Positions 7,702 through 16,749 of a stretch of DNA of 53,854 nt are shown one piece after another; the stretch's first letter is position 1, and every line of letters begins with the position of its first letter. Under the pieces are notes generated by a model. That model made no database searches and had not been told where the DNA came from. It saw only the letters and a program-made list of their open reading frames with translations. The stretch lies in the NCBI GenBank assembly GCA_029262415.1, contig JAJCZL010000024.1:1-53854 (forward strand), read 5' to 3'. Made by a program: the position numbers and the translations under genes. This stretch comes from Deltaproteobacteria bacterium (GTDB lineage: Bacteria > Desulfobacterota > Binatia > UBA1149 > JAJCZL01).

Positions 7702-9138
7702 TCAGCCACGCCCGGCCGTGCAGCCCATTACGGCTTTGATTTCGAGGAACTCCTCGAAGCCTTCGGCTCCCCATTCCCGCCCGTTGCCCGACTGCTTGTA
7801 GCCGCCGAACGGCGCGCCGAAATCCGGCCCTGCACCGTTGATATGGACGTTGCCGGTGCGCAAGCGCAGGGCGACCTTCTCGGCGCGTTGCGGATCTCCA
7901 GATTGCACATAGCCGGACAGCCCGTAGGGGGTGTCATTGGCCATCGCGATCGCTTCGTCTTCATCTTGGTAAGGCAGGATACACAGAACCGGACCGAAGA
8001 TTTCTTCGCGTGCGATTGTCATGTTGTTGCGCACGTTGCCGAAGACCGTGGGCTTGACGAAATAGCCTTTGTTCAGGCCTTCGGGTTTGCCGGTGCCGCC
8101 GCAGACGACTTCGGCGCCTTCGTCGATACCCCTCTGAATGAGTCCCTGGATCTTGTCATATTGGGCTTTGCTCGAGACCGGGCCCATCACCATCTCTTCG
8201 CTGTTGGGGTCGCCGACGACGACCGCCGAGCATACCGCCTTGGCGATTTCGAGCGCTTCGGCGTGCTTGCCTGCCGGTACAAACATACGCGTAGGGGCGT
8301 TACACGACTGACCGCTGTTGGTGAGAACTCCTTGGATGCCGCCTGTGACAGCGGCTTGCAGGTTGGCGTCGTCGAGGATGATGTTCGCGGACTTACCGCC
8401 GAGTTCCTGGGTGACGCGTTTTACCGTGTCGGCTGCATTCTTGGCTACCTGCACACCCGCACGCGTCGAACCGGTGAACGACACCATCTCGATGTCGGGG
8501 TGCGAGGAGATCGCAGCACCCACGGTAGGACCGTCACCGTTGACGAGATTGAAGACCCCTGCGGGTACGCCCGCGGCATCGAGCACCTCGGCGATGATGA
8601 TCGCGTTAAGCGGTGTGACCTCACTCGGCTTGAGCACCATCGTGCAGCCGGCGGCCAATGCCGGCACGACTTTGCACATGATCTGGTTCGCGGGCCAGTT
8701 CCACGGTGTGATGAATCCGCACACACCGGCGGGCTCTTTAACCAGACGGGTGGTGCCTTTGAGTTCCTCGAATTGGTAGTCTTTAAGAACTTCGAGGGTT
8801 TGTGCGATGTGCGCGATTCCTGCCGGCGCCTGAGCGGCGTTGGCGAGCCACATCGGTGCGCCCATCTCCTGAGAGATCGTGTGCGCGATCTCGCCCATGC
8901 GCTCAACGTAGGCGCCCTGGATTTTTTCGAGCAGCGCGATGCGTTCTGCTTTGCTGGTCTGTGAGTAGCTCTCGAAAGCTTTCTTCGCAGCGGCGACGGC
9001 GCGGTCTACGTCTTGGGCGTTGCCGAGCGCGACACGACCGATCACTTCTTCGGTGGCGGGATTGATAACATCGACCGTTTCTTTGCTGAGCGCGGCGACC
9101 CACTTACCGTCAATGTAAAACTTGAGCTGCTCTTTCAT
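7702..9138 (-). CDS. Aldehyde dehydrogenase (NAD(P)+-dependent)
   Basis: A 478-residue member of the aldehyde dehydrogenase superfamily, normal length. The catalytic Cys lies in NSGQSCNAPTRMF, the general-base Glu in TQELGGKSANIILDD, the cofactor-fold motifs in FITPWNWPANQI and FTGSTRAGVQVAKNAA, and the C-terminal PFGGYKQSGNGREWG is typical. It oxidises an aldehyde to the acid in the cytosol. It heads a two-gene unit with the crotonase and is divergent from a TetR regulator, from which it is separated by a 210-bp region with a good promoter and an inverted repeat. Neighbouring genes point to aldehydes arising from P450 or alcohol oxidation. Confidence 0.95.
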   Translation of the reverse strand: MKEQLKFYIDGKWVAALSKETVDVINPATEEVIGRVALGNAQDVDRAVAAAKKAFESYSQTSKAERIALLEKIQGAYVERMGEIAHTISQEMGAPMWLANAAQAPAGIAHIAQTLEVLKDYQFEELKGTTRLVKEPAGVCGFITPWNWPANQIMCKVVPALAAGCTMVLKPSEVTPLNAIIIAEVLDAAGVPAGVFNLVNGDGPTVGAAISSHPDIEMVSFTGSTRAGVQVAKNAADTVKRVTQELGGKSANIILDDANLQAAVTGGIQGVLTNSGQSCNAPTRMFVPAGKHAEALEIAKAVCSAVVVGDPNSEEMVMGPVSSKAQYDKIQGLIQRGIDEGAEVVCGGTGKPEGLNKGYFVKPTVFGNVRNNMTIAREEIFGPVLCILPYQDEDEAIAMANDTPYGLSGYVQSGDPQRAEKVALRLRTGNVHINGAGPDFGAPFGGYKQSGNGREWGAEGFEEFLEIKAVMGCTAGRG

Positions 9139-9265
9139 CTGGTTCTCCTCGTTGAACTCGGGCCGCGCCGGCTACAGACCGGTAACTCCGCCGCCGGGCG
9201 CGCGCGAATTCTCACCTTACGGCTGAACTGAGGCAAGGCATCGGGCTTTCCGTTGCTTTGCGCGG

Positions 9266-9299
9266 TCGACAATAAACGTACAATATGTCGAACTGTCAA
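9266..9299 (-). promoter_or_regulatory. Sigma-70-like promoter with embedded inverted repeat (candidate TetR operator)
   Basis: On the minus strand TTGACA (9299-9294) is followed after 17 bp by TTTATT (9276-9271), a good -35/-10 pair firing toward the aldehyde dehydrogenase. An inverted repeat, TCGACA (9266-9271) and TGTCGA (9286-9291) with a 14-bp spacer, overlaps the promoter. The divergent gene encodes a TetR repressor, so this is the obvious operator candidate. Confidence 0.5.
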
Positions 9300-9348
9300 G
9301 GGCACACAGAGGCGCCGCGCCGCCCACGCCCTAACGCGGTATTTTGGA

Positions 9349-9975
9349 ATGGTCCAGCTGCAAACACGCGAAACCCCCAACGACGAAGGTACCCGGCGGG
9401 GCGCTATCCTCGAAGCTGCGCAAGAGATCTTCGTCCACTACGGATTTCGGCGTGCCTCGTTCGAGCAAATCGCTTCGGAAGCGGGGATCTCGCGCACCGG
9501 CCTTTACCATCATTTTGCGAACAAAGAAGAGATCTTCCGCGCGATGGCTGAGCGCTTGCACCGCGTGACGCACGAGCAGGCAAGTCTGGCAGCACGATCC
9601 GAGGCGCCGTTCGCCGAGCGCCTGTTCGGCGTATTGAGCGCCAAGGTCGGCTGGTTCTTCGACCGACTTTCAGAAACGCGCCATGGACACGAGATCATCG
9701 ACGAAGGCAACCGGCTGTGCGGTGATCTCAACGCGTCTGCGGCTCGCAAGTACCAGAGGCTGCTGGCGCAACTATTTAGGGATGCCGATTCCGCAAAAAC
9801 GCTCTCGCTGCGTACGGCAGGGTTGAGCGCGGATCAAGCCGCACTGTATATAGTGCATTGTGCCTGGGGTCTGCAGGGGCATCCGGGCGTTGAAACGCCT
9901 TCGCCGGGCCAGTACCGCACGCGGCTCGAGCAACTCGTAAAGATGACGATAGTCGGGCTAGGCGGTCGCGGCTAG
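9349..9975 (+). CDS. TetR/AcrR-family transcriptional regulator
   Basis: A 208-residue regulator. The N-terminal helix-turn-helix is clear (GAILEAAQEIFVHYGFRRAS, then QIASEAGISRTGLYHHFANK), and the C-terminal part is a variable ligand-binding helical domain. An upstream in-frame start at 9253 would add 32 residues with no domain content, so the ATG at 9349 is preferred. It is divergent from the aldehyde dehydrogenase/crotonase pair and 56 bp upstream of the P450 on its own strand, so it may control both directions. The inverted repeat at 9266-9291 is the likely binding site. The inducer is unknown; an acyl-CoA or hydrophobic ligand fits the surroundings. Confidence 0.88.
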   Translation: MVQLQTRETPNDEGTRRGAILEAAQEIFVHYGFRRASFEQIASEAGISRTGLYHHFANKEEIFRAMAERLHRVTHEQASLAARSEAPFAERLFGVLSAKVGWFFDRLSETRHGHEIIDEGNRLCGDLNASAARKYQRLLAQLFRDADSAKTLSLRTAGLSADQAALYIVHCAWGLQGHPGVETPSPGQYRTRLEQLVKMTIVGLGGRG

Positions 9976-10031
9976 GCCCGTCTCCCCACGCAGCGGGCAT
10001 ACGCGAAGCAAAAGAGAGGAGACCATAGGGA

Positions 10032-11321
10032 ATGACAGAAGCAACATCAGCGACCGGCGCAGGAATTTTCGACAACACCTATAAGGGCGAGTGGAAGAAG
10101 AATCCTAGGATCGTTGATCTGAATGACTCGGGCTCGTTTGTGAACGGAATGCCGCACGCTGAGTTCGACGTCATACGGCGCGAATACCCGTTGTATTGGA
10201 ACGAAGAAGCGCCCGATTGGGGCGCCGGCTTCTGGAATGTCACGCGTCACGACGACATCATCGCGGTTTCGCGTGACACTGAAACGTTCTCTTCGGCTCA
10301 GGGTATCAACATTTCCTACGGCCCGGATGCGGATCCTGCCATCGTCAACGCCGTGGTTGGCAATATGATCTCCATGGATCCGCCGCTGCACCGGTATTAT
10401 CGTAAGATTGCGCAACCGTATTTCACGCGCTCAAACGTTGCGCGGCTCGAAACCCGCATCCGTGAACTCGCCAGGGAAGTCCTCGATGCCGCACTCGATA
10501 AGGGCGAGGGTGACTTCATGGCCGACATCGCGGCGCCGCTTCCGATCAACGTGTTGTGTGACATTCTCGGCGTGCCGCATTCCGACTGGAACCTTATTTT
10601 CGACTGGTCGAATACGCTGATCGGCTATGACGACCCCGACCTCGGTCAGTCACTGGAAAAGGTCGAGCAGACTTTCATGCAGTTGTTCGGTTACGGTCAG
10701 CAGATGATTCAAGACCGCCGCGAGACCCCGCGTGACGATTTGATGACTGCGATTGCGCTGGCGGAACCCGAGGACGGGATACAGATCCCGGAGGTCTATC
10801 TCAACGGGTTCTTCTTGCTGATGGTCGTCGCCGGCAACGAGACCACGCGCAACTCGATCTCCGGCGGCATGCTCGCGCTCGCCAACAACCCAGACGAGAA
10901 ACGTAAAATGATTGCCGACCCTTCGTTGTGCGAGGGTAGCGCCCGCGAGGAGATCCTTCGCTGGGTTTCGCCGGTGAATCACATGCGCCGCACGGCAACG
11001 CGCGACTTCGAAATGCACGGCGAAACCATCAGGGAAGGCGACAAGGTTGTCATGTGGTACGGAGCCGCCAACCGGGATCCCGACGCGTTCGAGAACCCAC
11101 AGAAATTCGATGTATTGCGCGACCCCAACCCGCATCTCGCGTTCGGGATCGGCGAGCACTTTTGCCTAGGCTCGCGTCTTGCTCAGCTGCAACTCAAGGT
11201 GCTGTTCCAAGACCTGCTGCGCCGCGCCCCCGGCACAGAACTCACCGGCGATGTCAGTTACGTGCGTACCAACTTCATCAACGGCATTAAGACCATGCCG
11301 GCGAAGTTCTGCGGCGCGTAA
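10032..11321 (+). CDS. Cytochrome P450 (class I bacterial type)
   Basis: A 429-residue soluble P450. The I-helix oxygen-activation motif AGNETTRN, the K-helix ExxR (EEILRW) and the haem-binding loop FGIGEHFCLGSRLA, whose Cys is the axial ligand, are all intact. The overall pattern, including FSSAQGINISYG and MISMDPPLHRYYRKI, resembles bacterial P450s acting on steroid side chains or fatty and branched acyl compounds (CYP125/CYP142-like), but I cannot fix the subfamily by eye. It needs a ferredoxin and reductase; none lies next to it. A GGAG precedes the ATG. It starts an apparent plus-strand run of catabolic genes to 16309. Confidence 0.93.
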   Translation: MTEATSATGAGIFDNTYKGEWKKNPRIVDLNDSGSFVNGMPHAEFDVIRREYPLYWNEEAPDWGAGFWNVTRHDDIIAVSRDTETFSSAQGINISYGPDADPAIVNAVVGNMISMDPPLHRYYRKIAQPYFTRSNVARLETRIRELAREVLDAALDKGEGDFMADIAAPLPINVLCDILGVPHSDWNLIFDWSNTLIGYDDPDLGQSLEKVEQTFMQLFGYGQQMIQDRRETPRDDLMTAIALAEPEDGIQIPEVYLNGFFLLMVVAGNETTRNSISGGMLALANNPDEKRKMIADPSLCEGSAREEILRWVSPVNHMRRTATRDFEMHGETIREGDKVVMWYGAANRDPDAFENPQKFDVLRDPNPHLAFGIGEHFCLGSRLAQLQLKVLFQDLLRRAPGTELTGDVSYVRTNFINGIKTMPAKFCGA

Positions 11322-11549
11322 CCGAACCGGCCGGTTGAGCAGTCCGACAACGGCCGACCGCTACACGTTGGGAGTCCGTCGCTGGTTGGTGGGCATAGTT
11401 GGAGCGGCTAACTCGAACGCTGATGTTCGATAAATTATTGTTCTGCCTGTGTATTCACTGCAACGTGGGGCACGCGGGCTGTCCCGGCCGGTGACGCTGA
11501 GGCCGGGATGTTTACCTCGTGTGTCGCTAGCACGATAAGGAGTTGGGTC

Positions 11550-12599
11550 GTGGACCAGTCTGCCATCGAGCCGGAGTACGTTGACCTCGAGCGCCTATGC
11601 GGCTGGATGGACTTGCAAGGACTCGGCTCGGGGATCCTGGAGGATGTCGTGCTTCTTGCCGGCGGCACACAAAACATCCTGCTGCGGTTTACGCGTAGCG
11701 GACGCGCGTATGTATTGCGCCGTCCGCCCCGTCACCTGCGCAATAACAGCAACGAGACCATGCGGCGCGAGGCGCGTGTATTGGCGGCGGTCGCGGCTAC
11801 TGACGTTCCTCATCCGCGCTTTATCGCGGGGTGTGCCGAGACCGACGTAATCGGCGCGAGTTTCTACTTGATGGAACCGGTCGATGGCTTCAACGCGACC
11901 ACCGGGCTGCCCGAGCCTCACTTGTCTTCGCCTGAGATGCGCCACGCGATGGGGCTTTCGATGGTCGAAGGTGCTGCCGCGCTCGGCGCTGTCGACTATC
12001 GCGCCGTTGGGCTCGAGGGGTTCGGCAAGCCCGAGGGGTATCTGGAGCGACAAGTCGCGCGGTGGCAGAGCCATTTGGACGGTTATACCAAGTTTGATGG
12101 TTATCCCGGCCCCAAAATCCCCGGTCTGGATCGCGTAGCAAGATGGCTCGACGACAACCGCCCCGACACGTTCGACGCCGGGATTATCCACGGAGATTTC
12201 CATCTAGCCAACGTCATGTTTTGTTGCGACAAACCGGAACTCGCGGCGATCGTCGACTGGGAGCTCTCTACCATCGGTGACCCGCTGCTTGACCTTGGCT
12301 GGCTGCTGGCAACCTGGCACGACCCAGACGAACCACTCGCCGGTTCTATAGTCGTTACGCCGTGGTCGGGTTTTCCCAGGCCGGCAGAACTGATTGCATG
12401 CTACGCAGAACGCAGCACGCGCGATCTGGCGGCGATCGATTGGTACGTCGTGCTCGCCTGCTACAAGCTCGGGATCATCCTAGAGGGTACCCACGCGCGC
12501 GCGTGCGCCGGCAAGGCCGACAAGAGCACCGGCGATGTGCTGCATGCGACAACGGTTGGTTTGTTCGAGCGCGCGCTGAGCCGCATCGGCGCGGCCTGA
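11550..12599 (+). CDS. APH-like phosphotransferase family protein (acyl-CoA dehydrogenase-associated type)
   Basis: A 349-residue aminoglycoside-phosphotransferase-like kinase fold. AGGTQNILLRF is the nucleotide-binding start, IIHGDFHLANVMF the catalytic loop (HGDxHxxN) and IVDWELSTIGDPLLDLGWLL the metal-binding loop. This subtype is commonly encoded beside acyl-CoA dehydrogenases, as here, and its small-molecule substrate is generally unknown. The GTG at 11550 is chosen because AAGGAG ends 7 nt before it; an upstream start at 11508 has no such site. Neighbours are the P450, 228 bp upstream, and a DUF1330 gene 13 bp downstream. Confidence 0.87.
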   Translation: MDQSAIEPEYVDLERLCGWMDLQGLGSGILEDVVLLAGGTQNILLRFTRSGRAYVLRRPPRHLRNNSNETMRREARVLAAVAATDVPHPRFIAGCAETDVIGASFYLMEPVDGFNATTGLPEPHLSSPEMRHAMGLSMVEGAAALGAVDYRAVGLEGFGKPEGYLERQVARWQSHLDGYTKFDGYPGPKIPGLDRVARWLDDNRPDTFDAGIIHGDFHLANVMFCCDKPELAAIVDWELSTIGDPLLDLGWLLATWHDPDEPLAGSIVVTPWSGFPRPAELIACYAERSTRDLAAIDWYVVLACYKLGIILEGTHARACAGKADKSTGDVLHATTVGLFERALSRIGAA

Positions 12600-12612
12600 T
12601 AGAGGTTATGTG

Positions 12613-13026
12613 ATGAGTATCTACCCAAGCGAAGAACAGATTCGATCGTTACTTGCTTCGCCCGAACAAGGGCCGGTCGTCATGTTGAACCTCTTGCGGT
12701 TCAAGCCCGACGCGAGTGCCCCACACGAGGGAATCAGCGGGCAAGAAGCTTACGCGTTGTACGCAGAGAAGATGATTGCGTTTGTCGAAAGCAAAGGCGG
12801 GCGACTTTTGTGGTCGGGGCGCGCGGACGAGCAGATCATTGGGACCGGCGCCGAAGGCTACGATATGTTCGCGCTGGTAGAGTATCCGTCGCGGCAGGCT
12901 TTCATCGAGATAACTTCGGATCCGATCGTACAAGAGATCGGTGTACACCGCGCGGCAGGTTTGGAGAGCCAGTGGTTGCTCGCTGCGACCACAGTCAATT
13001 TGCCGCACGCGAGGATGGTGTTATGA
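12613..13026 (+). CDS. DUF1330 family protein
   Basis: A 137-residue protein with the ferredoxin-like alpha-beta barrel pattern of DUF1330 (GPVVMLNLLRFKPDA, GGRLLWSGRADEQIIG, YDMFALVEYPSRQAFIEITS). Members are small dimeric proteins of uncertain function, often found beside acyl-CoA metabolism genes. Start: ATG at 12613 with AGAGGT six bases upstream (a GTG three bases earlier is in frame). It sits between the APH-like gene (13-bp gap) and the acyl-CoA dehydrogenase (44-bp gap), so it is probably part of the same operon. Confidence 0.85.
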   Translation: MSIYPSEEQIRSLLASPEQGPVVMLNLLRFKPDASAPHEGISGQEAYALYAEKMIAFVESKGGRLLWSGRADEQIIGTGAEGYDMFALVEYPSRQAFIEITSDPIVQEIGVHRAAGLESQWLLAATTVNLPHARMVL

Positions 13027-13070
13027 AAACCGTCCTGACTCCGTAGCCTACCCCGAGTCGGAGAGTAATC

Positions 13071-14222
13071 ATGGAACGCACCCCTTTTACTGAAGAACAG
13101 AACATGTTTCGTGAGTCGGCGCGCGCATTCTTCACCAACGAAATCCGCCCCAACCGCGAGCGTTGGCGCGAGCAGGGCATCGTCGATCGTGAAGCCTTTC
13201 TCAAGGCGGGGCAGCAGGGGTTGTTGTGCATGTGGGCTGCTGAGAAACACGGCGGGCTTGGTCTCGACGATTTCCGCTATGAGCAAATCCTCATTGAGGA
13301 GAATGCGCGCCACGGCGACTCCAACTTTTTCATGACTCTCCACAGCCGCTTGGTTGCTCCGTACTTCAAGCACTTTGGTACGCCGGAACAGCAAGACCGT
13401 TTTATCCCCGGTTTCGTTTCCGGTGAAAACATCCTTGCGCTGGCGATGACCGAGCCCGATGCCGGCAGCGATCTTTCAGGGATGCGCTCGACCGCCCGTC
13501 TCGACGGTGACGACTGGATCTTGAACGGGTCGAAGACCTACATCTCGAACGGGATTCTCGCCGACACGGTGATCGTCGCAGCCAAAACCGACCCCGAGAA
13601 GTCGCATACGATGGGGCTGTTTCTGGTCGAGCGCTACATGCCCGGCTTCGTGCGTGGGCGTAACCTCAAGAAGATGGGGATGAAAGGTCAAGACACCGCG
13701 GAGCTGTTTTTCGAAGACGTGCGTATTCCGGCAACAAACGTGCTCGGTCATCCTGAACACGGCTTCATGCAATTGATGCAGGGGCTGGTCGAAGAGCGCT
13801 TGATCGCAGCAGTGGGCAACCTGGTCTGCGCACAGGTAGCGTTGGCCGTCACCACCGACTTTGTGTGCGAGCGCAAGGTGTTCGGCAAGCCGCTCTCGAA
13901 GATGCAAAACACGCGTTTTAAGCTCGCGGCTCTCGACGCCGATCAGGACATTGCGCAGGCCTATGTCGATCGCGCTGTTGCGGTTCATAACGACGGCAAG
14001 CTGACCGCGGAGGACGCCGCGCGCATCAAATTGTTTACCAGCGAGCTCAATGGCCGCATGGTTGATGAGTGCTTACAGCTTCATGGTGGCGCCGGTTACA
14101 TGGATGAGTACGAGATCTGCCACATGTACAAGGACGAGCGTATAAATCGCATTCTTGCCGGCTCATCCGAGATCATGAAGGAAATCATTGCGCGCCAGCT
14201 GCTCGACCGAAGACAGCAGTGA
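13071..14222 (+). CDS. Acyl-CoA dehydrogenase
   Basis: A 383-residue flavoprotein of the acyl-CoA dehydrogenase family at normal length. The FAD/acyl-binding middle domain (ALAMTEPDAGSDLSGM, WILNGSKTYISNG) and the C-terminal helical domain (LHGGAGYMDEYEICHMYKDE, INRILAGSSEIMKEII) are all present. It introduces the alpha,beta double bond into an acyl-CoA and passes electrons to an electron-transfer flavoprotein, not encoded here. A GGAG lies just before the ATG. With the crotonase, the thioesterases and the carboxylase it makes acyl-CoA degradation the best guess for the surrounding island; chain specificity is open. Confidence 0.94.
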   Translation: MERTPFTEEQNMFRESARAFFTNEIRPNRERWREQGIVDREAFLKAGQQGLLCMWAAEKHGGLGLDDFRYEQILIEENARHGDSNFFMTLHSRLVAPYFKHFGTPEQQDRFIPGFVSGENILALAMTEPDAGSDLSGMRSTARLDGDDWILNGSKTYISNGILADTVIVAAKTDPEKSHTMGLFLVERYMPGFVRGRNLKKMGMKGQDTAELFFEDVRIPATNVLGHPEHGFMQLMQGLVEERLIAAVGNLVCAQVALAVTTDFVCERKVFGKPLSKMQNTRFKLAALDADQDIAQAYVDRAVAVHNDGKLTAEDAARIKLFTSELNGRMVDECLQLHGGAGYMDEYEICHMYKDERINRILAGSSEIMKEIIARQLLDRRQQ

Positions 14223-14300
14223 CGCGTTTCCGTTTATCGGTGGACGCTCAACGCGGCCGTGCGCCGAATGTCGGGATGCGCTGAACGGAGGGATACGTTT

Positions 14301-15212
14301 ATGTCCGATACGCAGATGCCGGCAGTCTCATTGATTCCGGTTCCCGGGCGCTGGCACGCCTCGCTCGAACTGGCGCGTGAGATAGAACGCCGCGGGTTCG
14401 CCGGAATTTATGTCCCGAGCCTTGGTGAAGCGATGGGGTTTTGTGAGGCTCTGGCCCTGCAGACGGAATACATCCCATTCGGGACCGCTATCGTCAACAT
14501 TTACACGCGGCACCCCTTCGACTACGCGGCTTCGGCAGCGATGATTCACGAGCTTTCGGATGGACGTTTCCGCTTCGGTATCGGCGTCAGTCACGAATTG
14601 GTGAACGGCTTTCTCCGGGTAGAAACGGGTAAGCCGGTTGCCGATATGCGAATCTTCGTCGAGTCGCTGCGCGCCGCGCCCAGGGTCGGCGAGCTTCCGC
14701 CGGTAGTACTGGCTGCGCTGCGCGACCCCATGGTGCGACTCGGCGGCCGTGTTGGTGACGGTGTGGTGTTTGCGAATGCGGCGCGGTCTCACATTGCGCA
14801 TTCGCTTAGCGTGCTTCCCGAGGAGAAACGCGACAGCGATGCGTTTTTCTTCGCGAACATGATCCCAACGGTGATCAGCGACGACCTGGATGCCGCGCGT
14901 GCCCGTAACCGCCAGACCATGACATTCTACGCCAAGCTGCCCAACTACCGAAAGTACTGGATGCAAGCCGGCTACGAAGAAGAAATGCATGCCATCGAAG
15001 GGGCGATCGCTGCGGGCGAGGATGACGAGTTGCCCGGGTTACTGAGCGACCGCTGGCTCGATGACTGTACGCTCGCGGGCAACGCCGCCCAGGTACGTGA
15101 GGGATTGGAGGCCTGGATCGACGCCGGGGTGCGGACTCCCATCGTTGTCCCGTCATCGGTGGCAGGCAACCAGATGAAAGCGTTCGCCGAGTTGTTCGCC
15201 GCATTTCAATAG
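14301..15212 (+). CDS. LLM-class (luciferase-like, F420-type) oxidoreductase 1
   Basis: A 303-residue TIM-barrel protein of the luciferase-like monooxygenase superfamily (FAGIYVPSLGEAMGF, FGTAIVNIYTRHPF, MIHELSDGRFRFGIGVSHEL). In lineages with DDN proteins such enzymes usually use F420, less often FMN. The start at 14301 is preferred over 14259 because GGAGG lies just upstream. It is followed by a second LLM gene after 41 bp; the two share little sequence outside the core motifs, so they may act on different steps. Substrate unknown. Confidence 0.87.
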   Translation: MSDTQMPAVSLIPVPGRWHASLELAREIERRGFAGIYVPSLGEAMGFCEALALQTEYIPFGTAIVNIYTRHPFDYAASAAMIHELSDGRFRFGIGVSHELVNGFLRVETGKPVADMRIFVESLRAAPRVGELPPVVLAALRDPMVRLGGRVGDGVVFANAARSHIAHSLSVLPEEKRDSDAFFFANMIPTVISDDLDAARARNRQTMTFYAKLPNYRKYWMQAGYEEEMHAIEGAIAAGEDDELPGLLSDRWLDDCTLAGNAAQVREGLEAWIDAGVRTPIVVPSSVAGNQMKAFAELFAAFQ

Positions 15213-15253
15213 ACGGCGCCGCGGCTACGGCAGCTCTAGACAGGAGGTTATTC

Positions 15254-16309
15254 ATGGAATTCGCAGTCGCTTTTCCGTCGCGGGTTAACGACCACGGCCT
15301 TGTCAAGCTCGCCGAAGACCTCGGCTACGCGCAGGCGTGGTTCTACGACTCGCAGATGGTCTATTCCGACGTCTACGCGACGATGGCGCTCGCAGCAGAC
15401 CGTACCAGTAAGATCAAACTGGGAACCGGCGTTGCAGTGGTGACTACGCGTATGGCTCCGGTGATTGCGCATTCGATCGCAACCATCAACGAACTCGCAC
15501 CCGGCCGCGTCGAACTCGGTATCAGTGTAGGAAACACCGCGCGGTTGACGATGGGACTGCCGCCCGCGAAGTTTTCGCGTATGCGCGACGATATTCGTGT
15601 GATTCGCAGGCTGTTGCGCGGCGAGGCTGCCGAGTTCACCACCGAAGGCGTGACCAACAAGATCCGGTTTCTCCATCCCAACATGGGCTTTGTCAATCTA
15701 GAGGCCCCGATCCCGGTTACGTTGAGCGCGTTCCAGCCGAAAGGCGTCGAGTTTTGCGGTAGCGAATGCGACGGACACATGGTGTGGGGGCTGATTCCTA
15801 ATCTTGTGCAGATGTTTCGCGCCGCGGTAGGCGAGGCGGCGACCAAAGCGGGTAGGAAGCCGCAAGACGTCCCGATGAAAGGCATCTACCCGACAGCCGT
15901 GTTGCGTCCGGGGGAGACCGCGGTGTCTCCGCGGATCATGAACTCGGTGGAGTCGTTCATCACCAACGCGTTGCACTTTTTGACCGAGTGGGGGAATGCC
16001 CCGATTGCCATCCCGCCTGAAGCGCAGGAGACGGTCGCGGCGTACGCGGAGTACGTAAGAGGACTACCCGGCGAAGACCGACACTTGATTCTGCACACCG
16101 GCCATCTTTTGTTTGCGCGTGACGACGAAAAGCGGTTCTTGACGCGTGAACTTGCCGAGGCGGCGGCGGTGATTGCCGAGCCCGACGACCTTGTCACTCG
16201 CATTCGCGCGCTCGAATCCGCCGGGCTCAGCCAATACGCTATTCAGGTGACCGACGACCCGGAAGCGCAGCTGCGTGATTTTGCCGCGGCCGTGATCGAC
16301 CGCTACTGA
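15254..16309 (+). CDS. LLM-class (luciferase-like, F420-type) oxidoreductase 2
   Basis: A 351-residue luciferase-like TIM-barrel enzyme (QAWFYDSQMVYSDVYATMAL, KLGTGVAVVTTRMAPV, NELAPGRVELGISVGN). The pattern is that of F420-dependent reductases and dehydrogenases such as the methylene-tetrahydromethanopterin-reductase-like group. AGGAGG precedes the ATG. It ends the plus-strand catabolic run; the next two genes are on the other strand. Cofactor choice is inferred from family and from the DDN protein in the same island. Confidence 0.88.
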   Translation: MEFAVAFPSRVNDHGLVKLAEDLGYAQAWFYDSQMVYSDVYATMALAADRTSKIKLGTGVAVVTTRMAPVIAHSIATINELAPGRVELGISVGNTARLTMGLPPAKFSRMRDDIRVIRRLLRGEAAEFTTEGVTNKIRFLHPNMGFVNLEAPIPVTLSAFQPKGVEFCGSECDGHMVWGLIPNLVQMFRAAVGEAATKAGRKPQDVPMKGIYPTAVLRPGETAVSPRIMNSVESFITNALHFLTEWGNAPIAIPPEAQETVAAYAEYVRGLPGEDRHLILHTGHLLFARDDEKRFLTRELAEAAAVIAEPDDLVTRIRALESAGLSQYAIQVTDDPEAQLRDFAAAVIDRY

Positions 16310-16365
16310 TCACTCGGCGGTGCGCGCAGACGTGCCGTCTCTTTGCGATTCAGAGCAGGAAGTCG

Positions 16366-16749
16366 TTAGAGCAGGAAGTTGCCGGTACCCGCCGCGACCG
16401 GCTGGTCGGGGTCTTCTTGCCAGGCAATCACGCGGACGTTGGCGATACGGCGTCCGTGTTTGACGATCTCGGCGCGACCGAAGGTCTCGTGTGGACCGAC
16501 CGAGCGCAGATAGTTGACGCTGAAATTGATCGGCCGCGGGCTCCTCCGGCCCGGGTTTTCTCGGATCAGACCGATAGCCGCCGTCAGTTCCAAGAACGCG
16601 CCGACGACCCCGCCATGGATAGCCGGCAGCCGCGCGTTACCAACCAGGTCGTCACGAAACGGCATGACCAGGACAAGACCGTCTTGGTCATGGATTACCT
16701 CGACGCCGAGGAACTCGGCGTAAGGAAACCCTTCTATCGCCGACCTCAC
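16366..16749 (-). CDS. PaaI-like hot-dog thioesterase 1
   Basis: A 127-residue hot-dog-fold protein (FLGVEVIHDQDGLVLVMPFR, AIHGGVVGAFLELTAAIGLI, NFSVNYLRSV). HGG followed by a long helix is the PaaI-type acyl-CoA thioesterase core. The true start is taken as the GTG at 16749: it overlaps the TGA of the upstream gene (GTGA, 16749-16746), a classic coupled junction. Longer in-frame versions would run deep into the upstream gene. It hydrolyses an acyl-CoA thioester or a close relative; the substrate is unknown. Confidence 0.82.
   Translation of the reverse strand: MRSAIEGFPYAEFLGVEVIHDQDGLVLVMPFRDDLVGNARLPAIHGGVVGAFLELTAAIGLIRENPGRRSPRPINFSVNYLRSVGPHETFGRAEIVKHGRRIANVRVIAWQEDPDQPVAAGTGNFLL

Noticed and set aside
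7063-8964. Long open frame (633 codons) antisense to the crotonase and aldehyde dehydrogenase
   Set aside because: It is the mirror of two well-defined genes in a GC-rich genome; no motif, and both overlapped genes have complete active sites.
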